From Prinia subflava (taxonomy: Eukaryota; Chordata; Aves; Passeriformes; Cisticolidae): 64,000 nt of DNA. Each line of letters starts with the position of its first letter. Position 1 is the first letter of the stretch. The stretch covers positions 25,366,922-25,430,921 of the forward strand of contig NC_086248.1 of NCBI RefSeq assembly GCF_021018805.1. The letters run 5' to 3'. This document shows positions 50,701 to 62,799 of this stretch, in pieces. The position numbers and the translations under genes are program-made. The notes beneath the pieces are model-generated. The model was given only the letters and a program-made list of their open reading frames with translations, was not told where the DNA came from and searched no databases.

Positions 50701-52979
50701 AATAGAAAAGGAGAAGTTATGTAATTACTGTCTCCTACTGTCTTTTCATACTGGATAAAGTAACCGTGTTATGATTCCACCATTGTGGAAAACAGATGAC
50801 TAAGTGAAATGGATTATTTTCTTTTTATACTGAATCCAGTGGCAGTGCTTACAACAGACATTTTTAATCAGCATGAGGAAAGGGGACAGAATCAAGCAAA
50901 AATGTGTGGTGCCATGAAACTATTAGGTCATGTTGCATCTTGAAGAGAGAGATCCTCCATTCAAGGGAGACTGGATTTTAAATTCTTTCTGCTATTTATA
51001 GTGACTCTTTCTATAGTATGTTTGAAAAAAATTGCTTGTTTAAAAAATCATGGGGAGTCAGTACACAACCTGGCATAAGTTACTTCTAATTAAATAAACA
51101 GAACCCTGAGTAGGAAGAAAAGAAATTCAAAGAGGAGCAACTTAAAAAAGACATGAAATGAAATTTTAAGCAGTCAGATACTAGTGCAATTAAAATTGCT
51201 AGCTTGAAATTAACATTCTGCTAAGGGAAATATAGCAATTTAGGAGACCAGATAATTTTTGGTCATATTAACAGTGTCACATGGTCATGAGCCATTCCCT
51301 TATCTAATATAGTAACACTCTCGCAATATGGAACACATTTGCCTTTTAATTACTTAGCTGTTAAAAAAAATTACACTTTTATTCCCAGTGGATAGTTAAC
51401 AAATTGTGACTTTTGCTTTGCTTCATTAGAATTGGGTAAATGTGACCTTGACATACTTCTTGGAGCTTCATCAAGTGTACTTATGGCAGAGGAAAGAGTT
51501 AATGACTGTGAATTGCTGTGTGAATTCTCCAGCATTCCCCAGAACCTTGTAACTGGCAGATAATTTTTTTCACTGTCTCTTCCCGTTACTGATGGCTTTT
51601 AACCTTCCTATTTCTGCTTTTTATGGGGCGACTTCAGTTTGGGCACATTAAAGGGAAAGGTGTTATGGAAATAAAAAAAGTACGTTTAAAAAACTCAATC
51701 CATATCTACCTTGTGACAAAATAAACCAAACACAAAGCATTCTTCTCAAATTTCTGCCTGGAGGTGCTACTTGAGAATACAAATTAGCAAAATAAAATCT
51801 CAAACGTCAGTATAAGCTGGTTTATGGCTTCCAGAGTTTGCATAGCCATTTTCTACTGCAATCTAAATAGAAGAAAAAAAAAGGAATGCCGTGCCCACCT
51901 CTTTTAGAACTATATATAACCAGAAAAAAACAAGTTAATGTAAAAATTCTGCTTAAGAATGAGGCTTTTAACTCTGCATAAACCAAGACTGGGAGATCTG
52001 TGAGACTAGAGAAATGACTCTAGTGATTGCATGTGAACGTGCAGTGCTATGGGCTTTCCAGATTAGTAAAAGAGCCTCTTTTCTGCCACACAGACTCAGG
52101 TTATCCTTTGACAGGACTGGAAAAGGTTCTCCTTGTCTTCTTGTCTCCATGCCCCAGCTGCCTCTCTTTCTCTCCTGCTGGTGTCAGAAAGGAGCATATA
52201 TGGTCGATACAGTGAGATTCAAGCCCTGTTCACCTTGCATTGACATCAACAGCATATGCAGATTTTGGGGTGTGTCACAGGTTTGTCAGATCTATCAGAC
52301 CAAGGTATTTCTCCCAGGAGCATCCCATGATCCCTAGGTGTTATCTGATGCTGAGAGTTTTGCACTCTGCCTCATTTGCTTTTCCCCCTCTGGTTTGATT
52401 ATAAGCAGCCACATTTCCCAAATGCAGATTGCTCTATTTCTGTCTTCCAATGTTTTCTGCAGGGGCATGCACACCACCTACATACTCCTTGTTATACTGA
52501 AAAGATTTAACAAAGGCACACATACTACAGGCATAATGAGGTGGTTCTTCTTTAAAGGTTGTTCCAGAAGGGCAGCCATATTTTGCCACAATGAGTTAAG
52601 ATAAAACAAAATAAACAAATTTGATTTCACCAAAAACTTGACTTGTACTCTTGATTACTGTTGAAACCAATAGGTGATCTGTAATAATATCAGGATTCAT
52701 CTGGAGGAACTTCTAACAAAGAGACAGTGATGCCCTAAGTAGTCAACTCAGTTTGAAGGCTAGTAATAGGCAACAGCTCCTACCATAGGCATGTGATCAA
52801 TTCATCCCTTCAGTCCATCAATTCAGCTCAAGCAAACTCCACTTGTGTAAGTTCTGAGTTGGAGTTTGTGTTGGGCCATTATCCTCCTTACCTGTGAACA
52901 GCTCTAATCCTGTTTGCCATTGGCTGCTTGTGGTCTTCTGTTCAACCAGACCTCCTCTGTATACAGCTTTTAGTTTTTC
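47771..52979. other. Unique AT-rich DNA without a supported gene
   Basis: About 5 kb with no recognised repeat except the A-rich run at 48145-48204. No open frame resembles a known protein. The 107-codon frame at 52014-52337 overlaps another in a different frame and looks like chance. Confidence 0.5.
48145..48204. repeat. A-rich low-complexity sequence
   Basis: A-runs broken by single C and G residues. No transposon body was recognised on either side. Confidence 0.85.
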
Positions 52980-53240
52980 TCATTATGGGGGATGGACTTA
53001 CCCTCTTAACCAGGCTGGTATAGTGGTCTGTAGCACACCCTGTTGTTAGACTGTCTTGACTTTCCTTTACACATAGATTCATAACCTGATGTGTGCAGAA
53101 CCTGCTGCTCAGTGTCCTCATTTACTCCACAAGAAATGCTTTGTCTTTCATGTAGCACACCATATCACCCATTGACACCTTTTTTCCTCAAACCTATCCC
53201 AATGATTTTACCATTCCCATCAAAAATAGTCTTTTTAAAT
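52980..53240 (-). mobile_element. Old CR1-type LINE, endonuclease-domain fragment
   Basis: On the minus strand, the stretch around 53042-53010 translates to RVCYRPLYQPG, matching the GVCYRPPDQ motif near the middle of the apurinic-like endonuclease domain in CR1-family ORF2. Upstream on that strand (53240-53110), degenerate words equivalent to 'ggtgtca...tatatgt.aaaga' occur at the expected spacing. Several frameshifts and stops separate these pieces. It is a small, ancient, non-functional remnant. Boundaries are approximate and it may extend further in either direction. Confidence 0.55.
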
Positions 53241-56200
53241 GTTAGTGTTGCCAATTAAATCACATTTCCCCTTATCCACAGGACTTTCCATTTCACTCTT
53301 CTTGTTACCCTGGCATTTGGTATCCAAGAGACCAAACAATATCTTGTCTTTGAGTTTGGTATCTTCACAGTTCTGCTGACTGGTAATGAATTGATTGTGA
53401 CTTTATGTCACTTTGCAGCCATCTCCACATGTGTTACCCAGTGGCAATTTTTACTGACTAGTTTAGAGAAATTCTTGCAGAGAAACGACCAAAATATCTT
53501 CTGCGTCCCTCCTGGTGTCCCATTGACCTGCATTAGGGACCCTCTGAGTACTTCTCATCATTATCACTCTTGTCCATTAACAAACAGGGAATCAGGTTCC
53601 CCAGATTAATTTTTAGTAACTTTATTTAATCCAAATAAAATACCTCCAGGTAATATTTGTTTTGGGGTTTTTAAAATGTTCAGGTCTTCTGAAGTCTCAT
53701 TTTCTAACTTTTCCTTGCCACAGAGAGAACCAGAAATCTGTAGGGTTTTTGTTGTTTATTCGTGGTTTGGATTTTTTTGTTTTGTTTTGTTTTGTTTTGT
53801 TTAATGAAAACGGAGAAATTCATTTCAGGAACTGGAGCTTCAGGAAAAATGCTATTATCAGGAGATAAATAGTAACAGTGGGGGAGCTGGCAACACTTTG
53901 TTATCTAGTGTGCATCTTGGGAGTCTTGGCAATCAGATCCCAGCTTCTTGTTTGGAAAAGGTTGCTAGGTGGCCAGAACAGATTTTCAGCCTCAGTGTAG
54001 CACCTGGTAGGTTGTTGAAACACATTCAGCTTGCTAGGTTCCTACCTGGGGTGGTCCTGAACCATGCATTTACTGAATAAAATTTCTAAATTTTGACATT
54101 TTCAAACTCTGAACAGCAATTCTTAGTTCTGGATCTGAGTTTCAGGCATGACATTTGGATCTGAATTTCAGTTCATATGTCCAAATTGGTTTGAGTCAAT
54201 ATCCTTGGTATAAACAGATCTAAATCTATGGGGAAGAGAAAGACATATTTGAATGCAAATGAAAATACTGTCATTCTAACCCTTCCTAATGAAAATTCAG
54301 ACCCTGCAGTAAACCCACACAGTTTCAATGCTATTGAAGGGAGTTTCTTTATGGATCATTGGCAGCTATTCCCCCTAGAAGGATGTTGGTTCAGTGGCAA
54401 GAGAAAGTGCCTGTCCAGCTTCTCCTAACGCTTTTGTCATGATAGTACAACTTTATTGTCTCCTTCTGGCTCTTTCCTTGTCTACTGTAGTTTTAGGAAA
54501 TTCTTTACTGTGACCAAGCAGAATACGTCACCACTCTTGAACGACTGATTCTGATCCTAACACACTGGCATGCTCATTACTTGTGGAAATGTGAGAGCTG
54601 ACTTACTGAAAAATACACTAAAGCAGATTTTCTCTGCTCAGTGACAGTGCAGGTGAAGGAAACCAACATACACAATGTGGGCAGCAGGGTTTTTTTGTTG
54701 TGCTGGGGACCTGTACCTATGACTTTGACAGCTGAAGGTGCTCAACTGCTCTCAAAATGAGCCCCGAATCTTCTGCCCTCAGCAAGGTTTTATTGCTTTA
54801 GCTCTGATTGATGGGTTCAGGGAACTGGAGCCTAAAGATAAGTCTTTAATGGATCACTAAATTGTGACTGCCAAGCAAATTATTGTGTATAGGTTTTAAA
54901 AATTGTACTACCTAGAAGACAGCACATTTCAGGAGTGAAATTTTACACTGGAGGGAAAACAAAACAACAACATTTTCAGTAGTTGTTTTAATGGCTGATT
55001 TGTTCAGAATGTTTACTTGCTGCTGTCTCCTTTCATTGTTCAGTCTTCAGCATCTCTCCTTTCTGCCATATACATGTTAGTAAGGTCATTTTATTACCCT
55101 TCTTATACTATTTTTCAACTTTAAGATTTTGTTTCCATAGTTATGAAATCTGAAAAGAGTACAGATAAATTTCTTTTTGAAAGGAATATTCACAGATGTC
55201 ATATAAGGGAGTTAATCTTTATGTATGTTTAGACATCTTTGTAAAGAAATAGCTTAGACACTGAACTCGTGACCTCTTCTTTTGTCACTGTTATCTTCAT
55301 AAACATTTAATGTGAAATATTTAAAGGCTTAATATAGATTTCCTACATTGGGTTAACACTCACAAACCCAGTTTTTGCAGCATGCTCACAAATCATTTAT
55401 CTGGACATGGAACCTATTTTTAAAACAATTTATATTAGTGTCCAATACCTATTTTTGTGTTGAGCATGTGTTGAATTGCCTTTGACAAGGATTGGAAGCA
55501 ATAAAGTTTAACAACTGTAATAACATCTCAGGTGTTGCTTGTCTATGAATTGTTGCTATTGCTGTAATAATAAAAAAACCTTGAAACAGTACACATCTAA
55601 AGAACTCACAGTCATTAATCTCTATGTTAACAGGTCTGGTTAAAGGTTCAGAGGATGGTAGCTTATATTTTGAACAATTTTATGTGTGAATTAGATTGCT
55701 TCTTTGTCATTGTTTTTATGGCATAGTATGTATAGCAAAGATTTATTCAGTTTTGTGTAATTTATTCCTGATGCAAAATTGTCACCATAAGAAAACACAC
55801 TGTTTCATAGTTTAGAAATATATAATGGTGCCCTTTAATTGCAATGCATAAGAGACAATATTTTAAAATATTTAAATTAAAATAAACCTGCAGATCATGA
55901 TTAAATATGCAAATAGAAAACAAATTTATGGAAGGATTTGAATAAAAAAAAGCCTGGTAAAAATGTGAAAATTTAAAAGACAACTTTTCCCCAAAAACAT
56001 TAGGAAATCAGAAATCAGCATTTGGTAATAAAGCAAAAATTTGGATTTGTAAACTAATTTCAATTTTGCAATGAAATACAAATGACACATATATGTAATG
56101 AAGCACATGGCAAATTTTGCTATGGATTTTGGCTGAAAAATGGACATGAAGCTGACTTTGATTGGTTAGAGAAAGAGGATTATCTTGCTTCTGCACCTGA

Positions 56201-58459
56201 ATATATGTCATGTTTCTGTTGCTAATAGTAGTGTGAATTCGGATGAAAGAAAAACAAAAGGTTACACAGTCACATTTAATTAAGCCAACAAACTATTGAA
56301 AAGAGTAACACACATTTTCAAGGGTAGTATAGCGGATTTCTGGGCACCTTAGATAACTTGTAGTTTTATTTTGCTTGGATAAGCATTTTGTGATGATTAC
56401 AAAGCCCTCGTAGCAATGACAGTGCAGAGTGAAACGGTCTGAAATGAAAATCATTAATTTGCTTGGGATGTCTTCAAAAGAACACAGAGATACTGAGGTT
56501 TGCAATGTATTATCCTCCATATTATAAAATCTGTGCATAGCAGAGGAGTAATAAGTCCTGTTTATAGCCAGGAAAATGAATCAAAACTTATCAAATGAAC
56601 AGTGATGGACAAATACATCCTATAGAGCTATCATTTTACTTAACTATATTGTGTTTTTATTATCAAATGTACTGGGTCATGCATTGGCTTTTGTGTTAAA
56701 ACCCCAAAATTATAAGATACTGTTTTAACTGGGGTAAGGATCTTAGAAAATAAATGTTTAGCTTAACTTTGCTGACAACATGGAATGCTACCAGACTTTG
56801 AAATCTCCATGTCCTTCAATTAGTCTTTGCATGTTTGCTGGCTTCTGAGGTGGAATAAAAAATATTTTTAGTGCTAGGATTTCTGAATACAGCCTAATGT
56901 TTCATAAGGGCTCCTGAAGCATGGATAAAGAAAGAAACTCTTCTTAGGCAGCCATAGAGAGGTGAAAAAATTAGTGGTCTCTCATTAACAGATGTATCTG
57001 ACTATGGCAACACTGACTTACTCAGTCTAAGTTCTCCCCAGCTTCACATAGAGTATATATAGACAGATGGAAGAATAAAATTACATGAGAATCAATACTG
57101 GAGAGTAAAAACTGGGAGTGCCAGAGAGGTATTTTTTTGTGAAATTCTACTCCTTTGTTTTCTTCCAAACAGTTTTAACAATTCTGTCTTTATAGCTTTA
57201 ACACTGTTAGTAAAGGCAGTCTCATTCCTGGAATGGGCAGGCAAGGTCTGTAAGTGCCTAATCAGCAGATAATTTATGTGTCCTTCTGAGGACACATAAA
57301 CCTGAAATAGGATTGCTGTTGGATGCACACCCAGCTTCTTCAGGCAACAAGAAAGACAGCAAAACTGCTAATAATGCTCATCTAGAAAAGTGCAGAGTAA
57401 TACTGAACACAAACAACCCCGATGGAAGACTCCTCGGGCGGAGATGTCTTGAAATCTTCACATCCTCTGTCCTACAAGGAAGTTCAGGTGTATATGGAAA
57501 CAGTTACCAAGGACAGAAGAGAAGGAGAGATGCACAAGTGAAACCTCACAAAATACAAGAGGAGGGTAAGATGATGGTAACCACAGATGCCTTTTCAAAT
57601 ACAGCTAACACAGATTTCCTTAGAAGAAGAGCTGTCCTAAGGAGGTCACAGTGGTGACCTCTGATAGTAGCAAGGAAATCTGTTCTGGGAGGGAGAGCAA
57701 ACATGGCATAAGATGAACTACCTGACAAATCAGTGTTTGCATAGAGTAGGGTAGCATACAATAAAAAAAAAAGAAAGCAAGAAAGCTGTGCTTGCACCTT
57801 GGGGGAGGAGACATCCTCTGATGATAGATGGTGAGTAGGTTGACAGTAGCTAGACCAAAGTTCCTGAGTAGACACAGATGACATATTCTTCCAAATTTTA
57901 CCCTGTCCTCATCAGATCAAAATGACCAGTTTTTAGTTTAGCGATTCCTTTGCTATTTACTATTCATCATCACAAGAACAGGAAGAAATTGTTCAACGTA
58001 ACATGTATGAAACTCTTGAAATTCTGATAGGACTGAAATTTATTACTCATTATGTTCATTATTTTTATCAGGAGATAAAAATAATGTAATGCAATGTTGA
58101 AAAAAGCTTTGAAATAAATGCAGCTACAAGTCTAAAATGAAAGGCAGCAAAATGTGTGCTGTGAGAAATCTTGTCTTGGTAGTTTGGACATGTGATTGAT
58201 AAATGTAAGAGTAGGGACAAGGAGAAATGTGTAGATGAAGTGCCACTGTTCACTTGTACATCCAAATTTCTGTGGATCTCTGATTATGCAATGGTGTGTA
58301 GCAAATTCCAACCTTCTGTTTCTTCAGAGGAATTAGTTCTTTATGTACTACATAAAAGAGACTGTGGCCATCTGGGGTAAATTGCACAAGCATGCCTTTG
58401 ATGATTTTCAAAAACAATTGAACACATCTTCAACAGTGGCATTTTATACTGTTTTCCAG
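53241..58459. other. Unique DNA without a supported gene
   Basis: About 5.2 kb, mostly AT-rich. The only clear repeat is the TTTTG run at 53772-53802. A 114-codon plus-strand frame at 57313-57657 is open but unrecognised and overlapped by minus-strand frames. Confidence 0.5.
53772..53802. repeat. (TTTTG)n microsatellite
   Basis: A T7 run followed by about five TTTTG units. Confidence 0.93.
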
Positions 58460-58742
58460 CTCCCCAGGCATGATGCCATTTCTATTGCACTGAGATGGCA
58501 AGAAGCTCAGAGCACACTGTTTCAGGAAGCTGCAGATATTGATGACCAACATATCAATTTTGATGATGCATTCCTGGTTAATATAAGGTCTTCCAAGAAT
58601 TTCAGTGAACCTTTGGAACATGTTATTATAAATATCTTAATCACATGTTGGAAAATGCTAGAAGACAAAAATCAGGCTGCCTTTAGGATGTCAAAACTTC
58701 CTCAAGAGTTCAAATATAGGCCTGGAAACCTGCTAGTTAGAA
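58460..58742 (+). other. Candidate coding exon, 283 nt, unrecognised product
   Basis: A good acceptor (ttttatactgttttccag) ends at 58459 and a strong donor (GAA|GTAAGT) begins at 58743. The 283 bases between are open in one frame throughout (94 codons, entering in phase 0 and leaving in phase 1), part of a 158-codon frame from 58343. The product begins LPRHDAISIALRWQEAQS and contains DDQHINFDDAFLVNIRS. It is rich in Asp, Glu, Gln and aliphatic residues, helix-prone and without low complexity. I recognise no family and see no neighbouring exon that clearly connects. Openness over this length in AT-rich DNA is uncommon but not decisive. Confidence 0.28.
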
Positions 58743-61700
58743 GTAAGTGTTCCTGGCATCTGCTCATGTGTGCATGCCCCAAAAAGCCAATTGGAAGTGT
58801 GTGGCTTTGCACGATCTAGTTTGTTACAGGAACAGTATTATGTCTGGATAAACATCCTACATGAAAGGATCCTGTCCTCTTCACAGCAGCTCCAGATCTG
58901 TGCAGAACTGTGTGTTTTAAAAGGTGCTCAGTAGCTCAGGCCAGTCTCACACCAGCACATGGACACCAGCATAGTAAACCATTAGGGGCACACTTGTTTC
59001 ATCTGGCACCATTTTTCTGGAGTGCCCTTGGGTAGCCGGGTCTCACCCACCCACTCACACTGCCACTAAGTGGCAATGAATATGGAGTAAACAGAAACTT
59101 TTCCAGTATGAGCTCAGGACTGAAAATGCCTAAAGACATCAGGCTGGGGGTGTGATCAGCTCTACATACTGCAAAACTGGGGGAGCAAGATGGATTGAGA
59201 AGGTCCAGCACTGCCCATCTCCAAAGAGAAAACCAAATTGCTCCAGTCTGTGTTTCTGTCCAATGCTTATGGCTTGGCTAGCCAGTGCCTGCACAAAATT
59301 CAGCTATTTTTGTGTGGGGCTGGGCAGCACCTTCTTCCTCAGGATCCTGTTAGCACTGCGACCTGCATCCGCTCAGCTGAGGCAATATTTCCCCAGTAAT
59401 AGCTCTGTTGACTGACTCCTGTGTGTTTGCATGCAGGTGGTGAGCAATCCAAAATTACAGCTATTCTCCAGCCCTGCCTTTGACCAATAAAGGAATTTGA
59501 TCTCAAGGGCACCAAGAGACAATTGGTTAATAGAACAGAAATGGGCATTATGTTTGTTTCTGTAGTTGCTCATACTTTTTCACAGTGAGCTTCTTTATTT
59601 TCTGTGCTGCACATTGGGCTCACAGAGTCCCATGGATGATTGGTCACTCAGCTTTGAAAAAGTTAGCTTTAGCTTGTTTGATCTGGTCTTTCCATCTGTG
59701 CAGGGGACAACCTTTCCAATGATGTAGTCCAACAGTAACAGATTATTTTTATACTGAGCCCTTTTTGAAAGACATCTGATAAACTAAAACCCCATAACCT
59801 TTTGTTCAGAGTTTAGTAATATTCAGAACTGAAAGGGCTTATGTACTGTGCTAAAACTCTCTACTTTATGTACTTATGACATGTGCAAATACTCTTTGAA
59901 GAGAGCCAAACAGCTAAAGGCCAACTGTTCTTTTCTCAGGAAAAATAATTACGTAACTCCATGTATATGTAGAAAAAAGAGAGCATGCACAAGTAAAAGG
60001 GACAGGGGTGATGTCTTTCAACCTGAGATAATAACTGGTTTATCAGAGTGAAATGTTAATAGACTGGGTTACTTAATAGAGAAGAAGAAAATTTGTGTTA
60101 TTGGAAAGTTGGGAGAGGAAGAATACGTGGATACATTGAATCCCAAGACCATTGGGATCTCACACAAATTATGAATGTGATTTTCTTTCATATAAAGCTC
60201 ACAGAAAATTTTCTGCATTTAAGACTAAATGTTTGAAAATCTAAACAACAATTTTGTATGAAGTATCACAGCACTTTTGAGTGCTGTCAAACATCCTTGT
60301 GTGGTTGGCAGTTTCAAATGTCAGACCTTTGCTAGTCCATCTTGTTTTGAAGCTGGGAAGCTCTTGATCAGCTCTTTCATTCAAATGGTGAATGATTTAA
60401 TTTTGGGAGTTTGAAAATAAATGAAAGCTGTCTTTAGATAAGACTGAATAAATGTTATCTTTGCACTTAGTAGAATTACCTTTTGCTGCTCAACATGTTG
60501 CCTGTCTTGGCTATGCAAAGGCCTTGTATTCTGTTCTCTTTTCATTAATAGTCTATTAGATCTTTTGCTTTTAATGCAATTAGCATGGCAGTTGATTTTG
60601 AGGATGAAAAAGAAGAATCCAGCCAAGAAGAAGGTCGGGCAATATATTGATAAAGGAATAAATCTCAGTCTAGTTTGTTTGCTTGTTTTTTATTTCATTA
60701 GAAAAGACTGCAGAATATCATGGTTAAATTTAAGTGTGAATTATGATCTTCTCTCAGCAGATAGAAATTCTCCTTTGATGTCCAGTTGCTAATTTTTGGC
60801 AGAGCTGCCAAAAATTTTGGCAGAGCTGCAGACAGAACTATGTCTGTGCCTCTGGCTAGAGGGCTTGCCCTAATTCTCATGTTAGCTGTCAGTAGGCAGA
60901 ACTGTTGAGATTATCTCCCATTGGAGTAAATCCGTTCTGCTTTTCTTTTCTAGTGAAAAATTATGCTAGTTGTCCTTGGAGTGGAGTTCATTTCTGCACA
61001 GTTCTATCTTTAGCTGGATGAAATGCAAGTGCTGGTTAAGGCTTAGAAACCTAGTAAGTCCATTGCCTGGACTCTCCACTGCTTGGCTGTTGTTTTGTAC
61101 TGTTATACTGGGTATAGATGATTTTTGGAAGATTAGTTGAATGCCTCTGGGAATCCTTTACTAGTGTAGCAGCAATTTTTCTTGGTAGTGAGCTGTAAAA
61201 GCATCAAGATACAGCTGGCTGACTAGTTGCAGGTGATTTTAATATATTTTCACTATTTGCTTTAAAAAAGGGATATTTTTTCCTCATGGGATGGTATTCA
61301 GATGATAATTCAGAAAAGGTGATAGGTATATTAAAAATGTAAACTATCTCTCTATTCTGATTTTTAAAATAAAACTTTAATTTTCATTTGAAAATGACAG
61401 ATGTCTTGGATACCTCTAGCCTTTAAAAGACTGTAGGTAGTTTGTGATAATAAGGATTTCATTTAGTAGTCTATATAAGGATGAAAGAGGTAATCCACAT
61501 TCATCCCATGTTTCCAGTGGGAAATTCCGCTCTCACTTATTATCCAGAACTGTTGTATATTGTATGTATTACTAGAGAACTTCTGTTCTTCTGCTGTGAG
61601 AAGTGGCTCTTACCTAGACAACACTCACATATAATGCTTTTTATTTCATGGTTGAAAATGTATCTGAAGTGTGTATGTGATGAAAGGTGACTATGTGAGG

Positions 61701-62708
61701 TCCTAGAAACCCCAACGAGTAAGTGCATATTTATGTTTCCTTTAGTGATTTTTTTCAAATTGTTTTCCTCAGTTTACAGGATCTAAGGAGCAATGAGATT
61801 ACAGTGATCACATGCAACTGTTTTAAATGCCTACAGATAGTACTCTCTGCCATTGCATCTGGAATTGCTGTCTGAATCAGGATTTGAATCAACTTTGTCC
61901 TTTCAATACCACCTACAAATCTTCTGGTATCAGTAAGCAAAATCTATTTTTTATTTCATGACTGTAAAAATTATTTTTTCTCCTTTTCCAACAAGCAGTT
62001 TTGAAACAAAAAGAATGTATTTGGTTCTAATGAGATTAACATCAGTTCTTTTTTCATGGCAAAAAAAAAGAAGGCTTCATACATCACTAGCTGAGAAACA
62101 CTGGATGCAGATGGGGACAGAGATGATTCTCTTTGATAGGATACACAGTTGGCATGAATGCAAGAGAGAAGTTTGGGAACTGAGGTTTAAATTTATTCAT
62201 TATGAGCATTTTGGTTACTTATTTGGGACTCTGGTGATAAATTTATAGTATGAATTAGAACTCTTTGAGCTTGTTTGAAACTTGGGGAAGTTGGGTTCCC
62301 ATGCAGACCTTTATGTTGGGATTTAATTCAAAACAAAACCACCTGATTTGAGTTGTCCACAAGCCTTCTAGCTGTCCAAACTCCTGCATGAATATTCTAG
62401 TGTGGGATTCAACTACCTTGTAACAACAACTGTGCTACTCAATTGTGTGAGATTTTCTGCCTGAGCTTGAGCAGCCTTCCCAGGAAGAAAAGATCCCTTT
62501 GTGTGTCCTACATCCTGTCCTGTGGAAGTGTCTCAGATGTCCTGTGACATCTTGGACACACTCTGGTGTTGCTAACTGGATCCTGCTCGCAGCCAAGGGA
62601 GGCTGGAGAGTCATTCGCCTCATCCAAAAGTGCTATCACCTATATTCATGGCTCTTTTATAGAGCTATATTATATAGGTTACCATTTAAATGCATGTCTT
62701 TCCTATAG
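58743..62708. other. Unique DNA, one GC-richer block
   Basis: The stretch 59000-59500 is richer in G, C and CpG than its surroundings and is followed by AATAAA at 59486-59491. It has overlapping open frames on both strands but no recognised product. The rest, apart from the hairpin repeat at 60793-60829, shows nothing. Confidence 0.45.
60793..60829. repeat. Perfect 10-bp inverted repeat overlapping a 21-bp-period direct repeat
   Basis: TTTTTGGCAG, a 2-base AG spacer and CTGCCAAAAA (60793-60814) form a perfect palindrome-like arm pair. The word ttttggcagagctgc at 60794-60808 is repeated at 60815-60829. A local 21-bp duplication or template switching would explain both. The loop is too short for a stable ordinary RNA hairpin. 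Confidence 0.9.
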
Positions 62709-62799
62709 ATCTTGTATTATATTGCCAGTCTGTGGAGGTTTTTGACATGGAAGGAAGGATCTCTTGGCATGGGCATCCATACTGATGCCTTTGTGGCTG
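62709..62799 (+). other. Weak candidate coding exon
   Basis: An acceptor-like 'gcatgtctttcctatag' precedes an open 91-base segment that ends at a moderate donor (GGCTG|GTAAGC). The frame reads ILYYIASLWRFLTW and onwards without a stop and continues open past the donor to 62933, so the segment is not clearly delimited by coding potential. The product is not recognised. Confidence 0.14.

Noticed and set aside
57313..57657. 114-codon plus-strand frame rich in Arg, Lys and Asn
   Set aside because: No recognised family, no convincing splice sites, and minus-strand frames overlap it.
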